Origin: Cristatella mucedo
Lineage: Eukaryota > Bryozoa > Phylactolaemata > Cristatellidae
Direction: 5' to 3'
Assembly (NCBI GenBank): GCA_009760855.2
Contig: WPIO01000019.1
Location: 2,911,501-2,975,500, forward strand
Length of the DNA stretch: 64,000 nucleotides
Under the pieces are notes generated by a model that did not search any database, was not told the origin of the DNA, and saw only the letters and a program-made list of their open reading frames with translations. The translations under genes were made by a program, and so were the position numbers. Shown piece by piece: positions 12,690 to 24,400 of this stretch (position 1 is the first letter of the stretch; each line of letters opens with the position of its first letter).

Positions 12690-13975
12690 TATAATAATAA
12701 TAATTGTAAGACAAATTTGCATGGCACCACCAGAGAACTAAATCTCTTTCTAGGCACTTCACACATGCTGTAGAGCAAGAATGTAAACATTCACATGGAC
12801 CCAACAAATGCAGTAAGGAACGTGCACACGTTTAGCTTCTTTTTAAATGTCGTCTAATCAGGGGGGCTGTCGTGACATCGGCAGGGAGTGAGTTCCAGGT
12901 TCTGTGAGCCCGCGAACTGAAGGCACGGTCTGCGAATGAGTTGAGGTTGCTTAAAAGCACAGCTAACTGACTCGAGTCAGAAGAGTGGGTACCATGCATG
13001 ACTGGTCTGATCTACCAGGATGATTCGTGAGTAGTTGGGATAAGTATTCCGGAGCAAGAGAATGAAGGGACCAAATGCTAGGGACATGACCTTGAAGTCG
13101 ATATGTTCTAAGTGGGGAGTCGGTGCAGGTTGGTGGCCTAATGTGGCAAGCGCAACGTCCATGTTACAAAGCATGGCTGCAGATTTTGCACTAACTTGAA
13201 GTGTCATGTTGTACGGGCAGGAGGACCTACGAGCTGGGAGTCGATATGGAGTGTCACAAATGCATAGACCAACTGGGGATGTGGCATCCTTGCCTAAGCC
13301 TAAGTAGGAATGTTTGCAATGTTGCATTGCAGCTGAAACTGTGAGGGTCTGACTCTGGGCAGCTCTTCATGTGGTCGTCGAGTGAAAGGTCACTTTGGAA
13401 AGTTACTAGTTCGCGCAAATGCTACAGGAGGTATATTGGCCGAACCCCCATTTTGAATTGTAGATGTTCCAATTTCTGAATAAAACTATGTTTGTCCATA
13501 ACCGGTAATTTGGCTTATTCTCGTTCAATTTGAGAAGTTGTGTTGCCATCCAAGTGCGAATTTCGGCAATACGTTCAGCAGAGGAGCTGAGAGTTCTCGA
13601 CTTGCAGAATGTAAAGAAGTTATCAAAGCGAAGATACAGCCGCACATCATCTGCCCAAAAATCAAGAGCCTAGATTGTACCAGGCGATTACATCCATCGG
13701 CGAGAGCATGATTACAAGAGTGGGAGAAAGAGTGGCCCAAGCAGATCTCTGGGGTACTGCATATATACTTATATTTTTTATATACTTTTGGGGCTCCTCG
13801 GATGACTGCTACCCAGTGACATCAACGCTCTGAAGTATCCCTCCAAGATTGAACCTAAGCCATTTCGGTGCAGCCATGCCGAAGATGCGAAGGCGAGATG
13901 AGAGAAGCTCAAGAAAGACTTGGTGATCAGTAGAATCAGACGCTGCCGAAAGGAGTGATGACACAATTGAGTGAC
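12690..13975 (-). mobile_element. LINE family 1-related, strongly decayed copy
   Basis: ATT-rich tail at 12690-12704, degenerate stem-loop, GAGTTCCAGGTTCTGTGAGC, and on the minus strand RT remnants (RLYLRFDNF in place of the post-YADD region, RTWMATQLLKLNENK at 13500-13640). Many substitutions and stops. It extends about 1.3 kb before similarity is lost. Confidence 0.75.
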
Positions 13976-13979
13976 TCTA

Positions 13980-15040
13980 GGCTCTACAGCCGACTGAAAA
14001 ACTTATTTGCTAGCTTTGAAGTGTTGATATGAGAGTTTAGCTGGCATGTCACTATTCACTCCAGTGTCTTTTATAGGAACGGCAGCAGGAGCGGAGACCT
14101 GCTAGCACACGACCTCTGGTCCAATTGGGAATTTTCATTTTGATCATTCAAAGTGGATTAAAATTGTGTAATGGCCACATTTCTATATTCAAAGGATGTA
14201 GATTTAAAGAGCACCAGCCGTCTCTACTCTTCCACTGCTTTGATGGAACACGTTATCATAGCCTACCTGCTGCTGTCACCACTGATTTGGCTTTGGCTAG
14301 CTCCTTCCTGCTTATGCAACGTCTGACTTCACCTCACTTCCTCTGAGCTTCCTCTTTACATTTATGAACAATTTTCTTCGACGTTTGGCCGCAGTAGAAG
14401 GTATTTTTACAGTGCAAATATCATCTGTTCGTGCAAGCAGATATACAGTACCTAATACTCGTAATTGAAGAGCACAAAGACGGCAAAGTTTTCGATAGGC
14501 ATAAAAAGCTATGGTGCCATCAACTGCATACTGCTAAAGTAAGCTGGAATCTGGTCGTCTGTGGGAGATGAGGGGCGATTTTTTCTTTTTATCTTTAGTC
14601 GATTTCGCAGTTTCCGGAGCCAAGCTGTATTCGAGCTGCTTTACGTGTCTGTTCGCAGTTCGATGCTGCGGCCTTGCCGTTGCACAACTCTAAAGCCAAA
14701 GCTTCTTACAATGACTCGCAGGCCTGGTGGCATCTAAAATGGCAGTGATCCAATAGCATCTAAGATATCGGTAGCACAGTGGCTATAGGTGGCTTTAAAA
14801 TTTGCATCTGTAACATTACGGCGTACATGCTCTTTACTTTCGCACAAGGCCATGTCGATCTACGTTATTCCCCTGATCATACTAGGCATCGCCTTCATTA
14901 TTTAACTTGATTTTTTAGGAGGCCAATTAAGAAAAGGTTTATAGAGAACCGGCATTTTCTTAAGCAGGCATTATCATTAAAAGATGGCATAATTGTAACT
15001 ATACTTTTATTTTCCATCGCAATACGGTCCGAATGGGATG
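13980..15040. other. no supported gene
   Basis: AT-rich unique sequence with only short frames. Confidence 0.5.
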
Positions 15041-15042
15041 TT

Positions 15043-15145
15043 TTATTCGAATCCTGCAGTAGACAATCCATTATTGCCCACTGCAAGTGGTGTTGATAGC
15101 CGTAAAGGCTCTTCAGCCACGATACAAATGAAGCTGTTAAATTAG
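15043..15145 (+). mobile_element. SINE family B fragment, lacking the head
   Basis: Starts at the B-box end (ATTCGAATCCTGCAGTAGAC), then CCATTATTGCCCACTGCAAG, AGCCGTAAAGGCTCTTCAGC and AAGCTGTTAAATTAGC. Confidence 0.72.
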
Positions 15146-16230
15146 CTAAGCTTATATACTTATATATATTTATTTATTTATTTAATTGATGGGATCATAA
15201 TTTAGGAAATAATTCATCCGCGAAGTATATAGTTCTCAACGTTCAGCGATTGCGAGCCCTGGTCCCAGAATCTGAACATGCTATTGAGAGAATATAAACA
15301 TGCTACCTATTATTTATGCTTATTTATATTTATTTATTACCCCGGTAGGCTCAAGGTTATAGGTTGAATGTATTTACTTGAATCCATAGTCGCTGACAAC
15401 ATTCCAATCCACTGGAATACATTATTCGGCAGTGAGGTTCGCGGCCAGGAAGAAACTGTGCCGATAGCTTCCGTCTCTCTGCGAGCCTGCTCTTTAGACG
15501 TGCAGGAAAATGCAAATAGCTAGTAGCCTGCTTTTCCTTCTGCCAGCGTCTAACAAACAGTGGGCGGCTGCTGAGGAGGAGCCGCTTATGTTTTCGTTCC
15601 GGCCCCTGCACACACACACACTCCGATCAATTGATTGTCACCGAGTCTCCGTCACTGTCCGTCTGCTGCCGGCCTGGCTCCTCACGGCTGCTCGTCGAGC
15701 GTAAGAACACAATGAGCAATCAGGGATGACCGCATTCACAGCTGACCCCGGATCGATATATTGACCGCTTAACTTGCCTGCACGGAGATGCCCATCTAGC
15801 GTGTCTGTTCGGTCACGGCCACCTATTTGTCGTCGTGGTGATGAAGCTCTTCAAGGGCTAATGCTTCTACCACAGTTACTCTTTTCCAAGGGATGTATGG
15901 CGGCAAAGTGTAAGTACTGGTGTGTGGGCCTTGGCCGCTGCTTCTGCTGTATCATGGTATCCAGCCACGGCCGATCCTGCATCCGAGCCTCTTTGGGCAG
16001 GGCTCTGCTGGCATGCACGAAACGGGTACAGGCTGCGTATGCGATGCAGGGTGAAAGTAAGTCTCTCCAACACGCTAGCAGCTTGGATGGCATCTCCAAT
16101 AGCAGCTTCAGTCGCAGTGTGAATATCAGCAGCTGCTTGGCAGTAACACAGCCGCGGTAAAGCAAAACTGAGAGCCTGAAGGGAAGCTGCTTAGCGATGC
16201 ACGTGGAGCAGAGCCATCGATACATACAGA
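15146..16230. other. no supported gene
   Basis: Overlapping short frames on both strands near 15850-16160, without motifs or consistent splice sites. Confidence 0.45.
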
Positions 16231-16232
16231 GG

Positions 16233-16293
<61 letters not shown>
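16233..16293 (+). repeat. (AT)n and (AG)n microsatellite
   Basis: An AT run of about 27 bp passes directly into an AG run of about 34 bp. Confidence 0.97.
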
Positions 16294-16295
<2 letters not shown>

Positions 16296-17161
16296 CGCAG
16301 AATTGATAAAGACATTGGATGCTGGATAAAGATACTGGAGGATGGATAAAGAGTTGGCACGTAAAAACGAAAAGCTCAGGAGTCGAACGCCGCCGCATTG
16401 ACGCACTGCTGTCAATGTGGGTTCCTGTAGCTAATGGCTCACAGAATCTTTTTTCTAGACGAAGTTACACATCTGAATGCCGGTGGTCATACCATGCCCA
16501 AACACACACACACACACGCACACACAGAATTTTAGTGACTACTTGGCACAATTTGTGAACAAAACCAAGCTATTTCGTGTTCGGTTGGCAGCCAAGTTGC
16601 GCTTGCCATAATTTGGGCTTTCGTTGTATTTTCCTTTCGACATGCACCAAAAGCATTGCAACTACCTTTCCTATATGAAAATAGGTTAGCTGGCGAGCTC
16701 TTGCAGATCAACCGAGATTTAGCCACATTTACACAAGTGTTCTGATGAACATGGCTATCTAGACTCAGGAATTACTGCACATCTGGCCTTACGTATAGTT
16801 CTGCAGTAACGCCGAGTTACTACACATCTGGTCTTACGATGTATGGATCTATGCCGAGACATTATACTAGCGATCCAAATGGAATATAGAGGATATATGC
16901 ATCAGTGAATTGGTGAATGTAGCACATGTAATAATAATAATAATAATGTACTTGACAAAGCGCCCTCAGAGAACCTAATCTCTTTCTAGGCGCTTTACAT
17001 TTGCTGCAAAGGGAAATGCAATTAAATGGTAAGTAAAATCATGCTTGAAAAACACACAAAATGAATAACATGTTTAGGGTTGACATGCACAGGGTCAGCA
17101 TGCTAATGTGGTTAGTGGCAGCATGCACAGTGTCAGCACGCATAAGCACGTGATGGACGAA

Positions 17162-17647
17162 TCATAGGGACCCACTAAATGCTGTCCTAAATAGGTGTGC
17201 TTTTAAGTTCCTTTTAAATGTGGTCAAGTCAGGGGATGTTCTGACGTAGATCGGGAGGGAGTTCCAGGCTTTGGGAGCAAACGAACTAAATGCACGGTCT
17301 CCAAAGGATTTGAGGTTTGTACGAGGTATTTCTAGACTGTTGGATTCCAAAAAGCGGGTGGTACGATACTTGGCCTGATAGGGGAGTATGTCGGAGACAT
17401 AGGCTGGAGCCATAGAATGAAGGGACCTAAAAGTGAGCGACAAGACCTTGAAGTCAATCCGTTGCTTGACTGGTAGCCAGTGCAGGACGGCGAGAAGTGA
17501 AGTAATGTGGCAACTGCGACGCTCACGACAGACAAGCCTAGCTGCAAAGTTTTGAACCAGCTGCAATCGCCTGATCGCACATGCTGGTAGGCCAGTAAGC
17601 AGTGAGTTGCAGAAGTCGAGACGAGATGTCACGAATGCATGGACCAA
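17162..17647 (-). pseudogene. LINE reverse transcriptase C-terminal fragment
   Basis: An open stretch of 161 codons with FVTSRLDFCNSLL, LQLVQNFAARLVC, LHWLPVKQRIDFKVL, MAPAYVSDIL, GDRAFSSFAPKAWNSLP and a KAHLF end, the standard C-terminal region after the RT thumb in CR1/L2 elements. Confidence 0.9.
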
Positions 17648-17860
17648 CTTAGACGTGGTATCCTTATCTAAACAAGCCCGAATTTTAGCAATATTATGAA
17701 GCTAAAAATAGGCAGATTTGACCGTGGAGCTGATATGGTCGTCTAACGAGAGGTCTGACACCTAGATTTCGAGCTGATTCGATAGGAGATATGCTGGCAG
17801 AGCCAATTTTGAGCGTCAGCCTTTCCAATCTCTGAATCACATTGGGTTTGCCCATAACTA

Positions 17861-18385
17861 CTAAGTTATTTTTGTCATCGTTAATTTAAGAAAGTTTGCT
17901 GCCATCCATATGCGGATGTTATCAATGCATGTAGCAAGTGAGTTTAGAGAATTTGAGGTGCTAGAAGGCTGTGAGGGATCAAAGCAAAGGTACAACTGAG
18001 TGTCATCCGCATAGAAGTGAAAGCCTAGATTGTGCTTGGCAATCACATCAGCAAGAGGGAGAGTATAAACTGTGAAAAGAACCGGATCTAGCACGGAGCC
18101 GTGAGGTACTCCATATTTCAGAGGTACTTCAGATGATGTTTGTCCATTTACGTCAATACTCTGGAGTCTCCCACTGAGATAGGACCTGAACCACTGCAGA
18201 GCAGTGCCAGTGATGCCCAGGCGAGATAAGAGGCACTCTAGAAGAACTTTTTGATCGATGGTGTCAAAAGCTGCCGAAAGATCGAGCAAAACAAGCAGAG
18301 ACACTCTACCCATGTCTGCATTCCTAAGTAGGTCGTTGTATACCCTAAGCAATGCATGTGAGTTGGTGACAACAACTGCAGACAA
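17861..18385 (-). pseudogene. LINE reverse transcriptase fragment (palm domain)
   Basis: An open stretch of 174 codons carries the block A-type AAFDTID, the block with GSVLDP and the FYADD catalytic box, followed by NFLKLT where the frame breaks. This order and wording are those of the CR1/L2 branch of non-LTR retrotransposons. Confidence 0.9.
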
Positions 18386-19002
18386 TCCTTGAAGATCACA
18401 GAATCTGCCACCAGTCCTCGGCCATCCACTAGAGCTTCTGATAAAACCCTTTAGAAAGCCAAAAAGCTAAAAAGTTTGACAGTTCTGGTAGTTGGTGGCC
18501 TACCACTTAATATTTTGCTGTCCATGTTCAAAGAAGAGAACTCCACAGCCTTAGGGATGATGGAACAAAGCCATCTATTTCTCCGTGTGGTTAGCCGGAC
18601 TCCGAAATTAGTTTCTTGGGTACTATATTTGCGCAAGAACATTGCATGTGCCTGGGTAAAAGTGGCTGCCTCGATACTCATCACATCGAGTCAACAGCTA
18701 ATCCCGTGTGCTAATTCAATGTTGCTAATCCTGGGTCAGTAGGGCACGATAAAAAAACATTGCTTCAAGGAATTCGGTGCTCGCTAAGATAACATTGTAG
18801 CATCTTGGCCACCGTGGTCCTATCCGATAGCTCCTTGAGTATTAGCGGTAAGAAGGAGTTAGTTATTTTACGGTATCTCAGCTGGTGCATTTAAACAGAT
18901 TAGCCAAAGTAATTGCTCTGCCCGTCCGTATGGTATATGACTTGAAAATTTCAGCCCAACTAGTGCACTTCAACTATTGCACTTCTTTGTTGACAGGATT
19001 GT

Positions 19003-19150
19003 AGTAATAATAATAATAATAATAATAATTCATTTGTATAGTGCCCCAAGAGAATTTAATCTCTATTCAGGCGCTTCACATCTGCCTCGGGGCTCGAGCC
19101 CACGACCTCAGCTAAGCCTCAGTAGGGGCGAGCACCTGAACAGGTTCATG
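19003..19150 (-). mobile_element. tRNA-derived SINE (family A), minus strand
   Basis: ATT tail at 19004-19030, tail stem-loop with CCAAGAGAATTTAATCTCTA, B-box-like GGGCTCGAGCCCACGACCTC (as printed on plus), and head to about 19150. Confidence 0.88.
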
Positions 19151-19467
19151 ATTGCAATGCATCAAATGCAGCAATGAACCATGCTGTCTCCAGCTAGCAT
19201 ACAAAATGCGAGAAGCTGGCAAAATTGTCGTGAGCTCACCTTTGCCTATATCTACCATGAAAATTCCTGGGATGTTAAATGCCTTTTAAAGAGTCATAAC
19301 TAGCAGCAATTGCACAAAATACCAAAAGCTGCCTGTCTGTCTGCATGCCAGCACGTTCGAGCCATCAGTAACGAGATACGAATAGTATACGTGTTCATAA
19401 TGTACTCGAAAACAGGAGAGAGCTGAGGTGGCTCTACAGAGTGCAAGCGAAGAGAACTGCATGCGAT

Positions 19468-19626
19468 GTAACGCTGGTTTGACACAGCGATTAAGGTGCT
19501 TGCCCAGACCAAGGTCAAGGTGAATGTATTCGATGGCCGAGGTCACGCACGAGCTCGAGCCTCTTTGCTTCCGTGAAGCACCTGAATAGAGTTTAAACTC
19601 TCTCGGGATGCCGTAAAAATGAATTA
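19468..19626 (+). mobile_element. tRNA-derived SINE (family A), diverged
   Basis: TTTGACACAGCGATTAAGGT head, GAGCTCGAGCCTC B-box region, GCACCTGAATAGAGTTTAAA and CTCTCTCGGGATGCCGTAAA tail. About 20 extra bases sit in the spacer. Confidence 0.75.
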
Positions 19627-19660
19627 CATGGCAATCGAATTAAGCAAGCGCGTGCGGGGG

Positions 19661-20223
19661 TACAGGCATTACCCCCCCCCCCGGACGTTTCCCCCCTGGG
19701 GTGGGACATTCCGCCGGGGATATTGTTTAGGGTTCAGGTTTTAGGGTTTAGTGTTAGGTTTAGGGTTTTTAGGGTTTAGTGTTTAGGGTTTAGGGTTTTA
19801 GGGTTTAATGTTTAGGGTTTAGAGTTTAGGCTTTGGCGATTAGGGTTTAGAGTTTAGGGTTTAAGGTTTAGGTTTTAGGGTTTAGCGTGGGCTGCGCCTC
19901 CGCCGCCTAAATCCACCCTTGCTCGTACTTCGCGCTTTAATTAGTTCGTATTAGGGCATAACTAGATCTCTTGAGGTTGAGCTATACTCAGTAGACCTCT
20001 GAGGCTTAGCGCTCATATGCAGGAACGCGCGGCACGTCGTAGCACGCGTCCGCTTTGACGTGTACGAACACGTGCCTGGCGGCGTCGAGCGGGACCAAAC
20101 TGTTTAGCTCGCCGCAGCCGCAGCCGCTCCATTAGAAACCATCCTTCCAATACATCTGTTTCTCTAATTATACTGAGTTGATTTTATTTTTTTAGAGCAT
20201 GAACTTCATTTTATCATATATAC

Positions 20224-20255
<32 letters not shown>

Positions 20256-20367
20256 AAGAGTGTGCGTCTATATTTTTAGTTATACATTCATCAACATAAG
20301 GGTAAATGTCGTATCCCGGGGGAAATGTCTGGGGAGAAACGTCCATGGGGGGGGGTATCCTACAACA
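19661..20367. mobile_element. inverted-repeat element with C-rich termini (MITE-like)
   Basis: The left end (19661-19722), with a C run, GGACGTTT, a second C run and GACATTCC, is matched in inverted form at 20308-20367 (GAAATGTCTGGGGAGAAACG, TCC, a G run, TATCCTACA). The arms are about 50-60 bp at roughly 80% identity. The interior holds a degenerate TTTAGGG array, a unique GC-rich part and an AT dinucleotide run. No coding remnant and no clear target duplication. Superfamily unknown. Confidence 0.7.
19725..19887 (+). repeat. degenerate TTTAGGG (telomere-like) array
   Basis: About twenty variants of TTTAGGG (also TTTTAGGG, TTTAGTG, TTTAATG) in tandem. The unit is the plant/algal-type heptamer, not the TTAGGG usual in animals. 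It lies within the inverted-repeat element. Confidence 0.9.
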
Positions 20368-20776
20368 TGCATGCGAATGCAAGCGGAGTGAGAGCGAGCA
20401 AGAATTGGAAGATGGCGCTTGGCCAAAATGCACTGAAGTGGGTTTCACTTGCCAGCAGTGCACTCGCAGGCCGATTGGGCTGCAGCAGAGGTGCCTGCAG
20501 ACCGTCTGAGCAGCCTGCGCTTAAAAAATGAGTGATATTTATTTACCGCACTCGATTTCTTTTAGGAAACGGGGGATTCAAATGGGCTGGCATAAAAGGA
20601 GACATTTGTATGTGTTTTCTCTCTTAGATGCGATTGCAGATCTTGAAGCTTTTCAGCAGCTTTAGGAAATATGGTAATCGCGTGTGGTTTGGGCTCTAAA
20701 ATAAGTTGGGGTAACGAGTTTAAGTAGCCAACAAATACAGATTGATGCAGTGCCTACTCATAGCATGAGGTGGACG

Positions 20777-20982
20777 TAATAATAATAATAATAATATTGC
20801 ACTTGATAAAGCGCCTTCAGAGAACTTAATCTCTTTCTAGGCGCTTTACATTTGCTGCAAAGTGATATGCAATAGAATAGTAAGTAAAATCATGCTTGAA
20901 AAACAAACAAAATGAATAATATGGTTAGGGGTGACATGCACAGGGTCAGCATGCAAATGTGGTTAGTGGCAGCATGCACAGT
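20777..20982 (-). mobile_element. LINE family 1, 3'-end fragment
   Basis: Only the last 200 bp are present: ATT-rich tail, stem-loop and the 3' UTR with the GACATGCACAGGGTCAGCAT block. It stops in the GCATGCACAGT block, where other copies continue. Confidence 0.9.
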
Positions 20983-21059
20983 CCCTCCATAACCCCGAAA
21001 CTGGTTATAAACAATCACCCCTTTCTCCAATTTCACGCATGAACACATTAGTTGAACAG

Positions 21060-22010
21060 ATACGGGAAAATATATGGAAATGCGAAATTCGGTGCCACTG
21101 CGTTTCTCTGGGCGCAAGAACAAAATAACTGAAAAAGTCGGAAGAACTAGAATCTGCCGGCACCTGGGAGCTCGCAGTACTGAGGGGGCACTTTGTAGTC
21201 TATTTGGCTCGTTTTCCTACGAAGTTACTGCACGGAGTCAACCGGCACGGTTTAGAGCGGCTTCATTCCGACGAGGCAGGGCAGGTATTTCAGTGCCCTG
21301 CCTCGTTGGAATTTCAGCTACTGTCACCTCGTCGCACACGTTCCAGCTCGGTCGAGCCATCGCTCGGCGCTGTCCAACGCCCGCTAGTTATGCCGCGCAC
21401 TGCCCCGCGCACTGTCCGGCCTGAGGACACACTTCGGCCGGGCTCCAGGCAGCCGTCGCCAGCCGCTGCCGCCTGCCGCTGCCTTACTGCGTCGGACTAT
21501 GCGCCGACCATTGCCTGCCTTGCCTGCCAAGGGCGGTCTTTCTTCCTAGGACGTTTCCTAGCTTAATAGAGCTCTGCGAGAAGATAGCTCAGAAGCACAG
21601 GCAGCATGCGCTGGTCGTATGCCACATGCAGTCTGCGAAGAGGTACATTTTGCCGCTAGCGCCACCGCTGCAGCGGCACACTGCAGCGGCGGCGGCTGCT
21701 GAGCCTCGGTCGCTCTCAGCGCCACGACAGCGGACGCGTCCGCTGCCCGGCTGCAGCTTCCTGCACTGCTGCGCAGCCGCCGCCGCCGCCGCCGGTCGCC
21801 CGCTCTCTCAGCACCCGCTCATGCGCAGCCACTGCTAGCGGCTCTCTCTTTGTGCCACGCTTGCTACGCTCGTCTGGCCGCATAGCCGGGCTCAGTGCTG
21901 CGGTCGCAGCCTCAGCTATCGGCTGCCCTGCTAAGCCAACTACGCCGCCCCAATAATGGTGCTGCTGCTGCAAGGCTCTCGTTGGACGTGTTTGAAACTT
22001 GGCTGCATCC
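21060..22010. other. GC-rich region, no supported gene
   Basis: CpG-rich, with a CCGCCGCC run near 21780 and frames open on both strands. The sequence looks promoter- or UTR-like, but no exon is convincing. It contains the hairpin at 21265. Confidence 0.4.
21265..21312. repeat. 19-bp inverted repeat with one G-T, 10-nt loop
   Basis: Arms 21265-21283 (ATTCCGACGAGGCAGGGCA) and 21294-21312 pair with a single wobble around GGTATTTCAG. They lie in a GC-rich stretch without a supported gene. Confidence 0.93.
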
Positions 22011-22084
22011 CAGTTCTCAACTGTTCTGCACGAGTGAGCATGAAATTCTGGGATTTTTCTTGCTTCCGCTGGCTTCACATGTGA

Positions 22085-22200
22085 GAGAGAGAGAGAAAGA
22101 GAGAACGAGAAAGAGAGAACGAGAAAGAGAGCGATAAAGAGAGGGAGAACGAGGGGGAGAAAGAAAGGGAGAAAGAAGGGAGTGGCGGAGAGGGAGGGAG
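22085..22200 (+). repeat. GA-rich imperfect tract
   Basis: A purine-only stretch of GAGA, GAAC and GGGAG variants over about 115 bp. Confidence 0.9.
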
Positions 22201-22274
22201 GCCAACGCGCCGCTGGGTGAGTCGCGGTGTATTGGATTGGAGTACCTACTTTTTTTCGTTTCTCATTTGCCTTG

Positions 22275-22342
22275 TGTGTGTGGGGGGTGTGTGTGTGCGT
22301 ATGTGTGTGTGTGTGTGTGTGCGTGCGTGCGTGCGTCCGTGC

Positions 22343-22375
<33 letters not shown>
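22275..22375 (+). repeat. (GT)n with GCGT and CCGT interruptions
   Basis: Three GT runs separated by GCGTGC and CCGTGC variants. Confidence 0.95.
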
Positions 22376-22378
<3 letters not shown>

Positions 22379-23342
22379 CAGCGCAGTGCTCACCCTGGCA
22401 GTTCTTGCTTGAGACATCGCGTGCGGGCATCCATTTATGCCCATGCCTGAACGGCCGACACTTTCTGTCGTGACCGTGGCCTAGCTAGCTGATCTGGTTT
22501 CATACGTTAGTCATAAAACACGCCGTCAAGCGTATAATCATTGATTTTCGAAGAACAGCTTTGCCGTCAGCTTCTCTCGCTGGGCCCTGTAGGCCCTTCG
22601 CGAGGCCCGAACGCGTCTGCACCCGATCGAACTGAAGGCGTGCAGACGTGCTGCGTACGAGCCTGCCTTCCGTACCTTCACTGAATGAGAGCGGCCGAGC
22701 TGGGCTAAGCGCGAAGCGTTGCTTTGAGCACTGCACGAAGGAGCTCACATCGAGGCTCGAATAGGCAGCGCCAATTATTGTAGCCGAATATTGCAGCTCT
22801 CGCCCATTAGCGTTCGGCAAAAGTAGTTCCTTGTGCTTGAGCGGTGCAGATGTACACTCGAATTAGTGAGCCGTAGGTTGCAAGTGCGTTAGAGTATTTG
22901 GCTTTGGAGCGAGCGAGCGAGCTACTGGATGAATAGAGAACTTGGTGAGCAAATTGAAAATCCGACGGGCAGCCATTGACACTGCCACTCCGTGCCGCAG
23001 CCATGAAAAGGAGGCGGCCCTCACATCCACGGAAAGTAGGGCGAATACTTCGCAATGACTAGAGGGCGACCTTGAACGTCGTTGAAGAGACTCACTTGCT
23101 CGAGTCCTGCAATCGGGTGGGTGGCCAGCCTATTCTCCTTAGAAAATCGCATCTTTCTGTCGAGAAGCGAGAACAGGAACAGCAGGTGCTTCACTACTGG
23201 CCGTGACCCGACACCAACAACCTTCGTTGGCCCGTGAAGCGAAGCCTTTTTTGAGCCTATAATTGCCTCGCCACTGCATCTTTCTGACATGAACCTAGAA
23301 CCTAGAAGAAGATCGGGTACATGCGAACGGTCTTGTTGGCAC

Positions 23343-23412
23343 CCGGTTTAGCCCAGTGGCAAGGTGCTCATCTTGAGCTCCCAAGGCTTCGGGTCAAGCC
23401 TTGCGGCATTTG
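23343..23412 (+). mobile_element. SINE head fragment
   Basis: CGGTTTAGCCCAGTGGCAAG (A-box-like) and CTTCGGGTCAAGCC (B-box-like) on the plus strand, cut off where an oppositely oriented SINE begins. This suggests one SINE inserted into another. Confidence 0.6.
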
Positions 23413-23527
23413 ATAAATTAAATAAATCATTTGCATTGCGCCTAAGAGAACGTAATCTCTATTCAGTCGTTTCACATATGCCACGGGGCTCGCCCCACGG
23501 CCTCAGCCAGACCTCGGTTGGGTCCTT
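23413..23527 (-). mobile_element. tRNA-derived SINE (family A), minus strand, nested
   Basis: A short AT tail, CTAAGAGAACGTAATCTCTA stem-loop region, ACGGGGCTCGCCCCACGGCC B-box region and AGCCAGACCTCGGTTGGGTC head end. Confidence 0.8.
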
Positions 23528-23967
23528 GGATAGCGAAGAAGCTCTCGTTGGGCGAGATGCAAATGAATTATAATTATTTTTTCTCGCATAAGTGATTAAC
23601 CTGTTAAAAAAGTGCAGCTGCTGGAGTGAAATAGGCGATCTGCCGAAGTAAAAAGTTCCTTGCATCGGAAACTTGGTACCCAATCAGATGAACTAAGGCT
23701 TCTGAAGCTTCGTCGCGTCGAAAGCGGTGGATGGATGGACGAATGAATGAATGATAGAGCGATGAATCAACGAACGACAGAGAGGTCGTTACGACGACGG
23801 GCGCAAGGGCCTGCCTCCCCTTTCCGTACACTCGCGCGGGCGTGCAGACAAGGAAAACTCGCCCTCTTGCACCTCGGCCAGCCTGTTGTCCAAGCAGTCC
23901 GCAGCCGTAACATCGCCCCTTTTGGAGGAGCAGACGACGGCTAGCGAGTTGCGATCGTTCGCTAGCC

Positions 23968-23980
23968 TATAAAATAAAGG
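23968..23980 (+). promoter_or_regulatory. TATA-like box before a GC-rich leader
   Basis: CTATAAAATAAAGG stands at the AT-to-GC boundary, about 130 bp before the ATG at 24097. No independent promoter evidence is visible. Confidence 0.25.
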
Positions 23981-24096
23981 CCCAACGGCCACTGCAGCAG
24001 CGACAGGCTCGCTCGCCGGCGGCTTCTCGGACTGTCTACCAGGCTGTCCGCCGGAAGCTGGGTGGGCGGGCTGGGGGCACAGCACGTCAGCGGCGG

Positions 24097-24173
24097 ATGA
24101 CCCAAAGGTCAGCAACGAGTGGGAGGAGCAGACGGAGCGCGGCAGCCCTTAACAGCCACCGAAGCCGCCACTG
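24097..24173 (+). CDS. possible first coding exon (TATA-like box upstream)
   Basis: A TATAAAATA-like box at about 23969 is followed after 30 bp by a GC-rich leader. The first ATG of the leader is at 24097. It is open for 25 codons plus two bases (Ser/Arg-rich) and ends exactly at a strong donor, CACTG/GTAAGA at 24174. I do not recognise the peptide and cannot point to its partner exon. It could be chance. Confidence 0.3.
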
Positions 24174-24400
24174 GTAAGACTCGTTGGCGGCAATCGCTCG
24201 CTGCGAATGGTCTTAGCCACGTGTTTTAAGGGAGAAGCACATCTCGAAGAGTGTTAGGTTCAAATAAAAACGTTGGGCCGGAAATGGCACGTTACGAGAT
24301 CGATAGGCCGCAGGCTCCGTTTCGAACACTCCCTCCTTGGGAATCTTTAACGCCACGGTAACGTCAACAAATTGCGTATCTGTTGGTTGATGCAAAACTC

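Larger units (their letters stand above)
16929..18440 (-). mobile_element. CR1/L2-group LINE (family 1), 5'-truncated, copy with RT remnants
   Basis: Read on the minus strand, the element holds reverse transcriptase motifs LLDLSAAFDTID, GVPHGSVLDPVLF and the catalytic FYADDTQLYL at 17861-18385. The C-terminal part follows at 17162-17647, with AFVTSRLDFCNSLLTGLP, HWLPVKQRIDFKVL and KAWNSLP. One single-base frameshift near 17890 and an in-frame TAG near 17703 (Gln in the copy at 24.4 kb) separate the two. The 3' UTR ends in a stem-loop and an ATT-rich tail at 16929-16946. Endonuclease and ORF1 are missing, so it cannot move by itself. Confidence 0.9.

Noticed and set aside
19725-19887. True telomere or chromosome end
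   Set aside because: The array is degenerate, short and enclosed by unique sequence and inverted repeats, with genes and transposons on both sides.
22017-22205. CRISPR-like or other regular array in the GA-rich tract
   Set aside because: There is no spacer/repeat alternation. It is an imperfect purine tract in an animal genome.
21716-22444. Minus-strand open frame of 242 codons
   Set aside because: Most of it is translated microsatellite (His-Thr and Ser-Leu runs) and a GA-rich tract.
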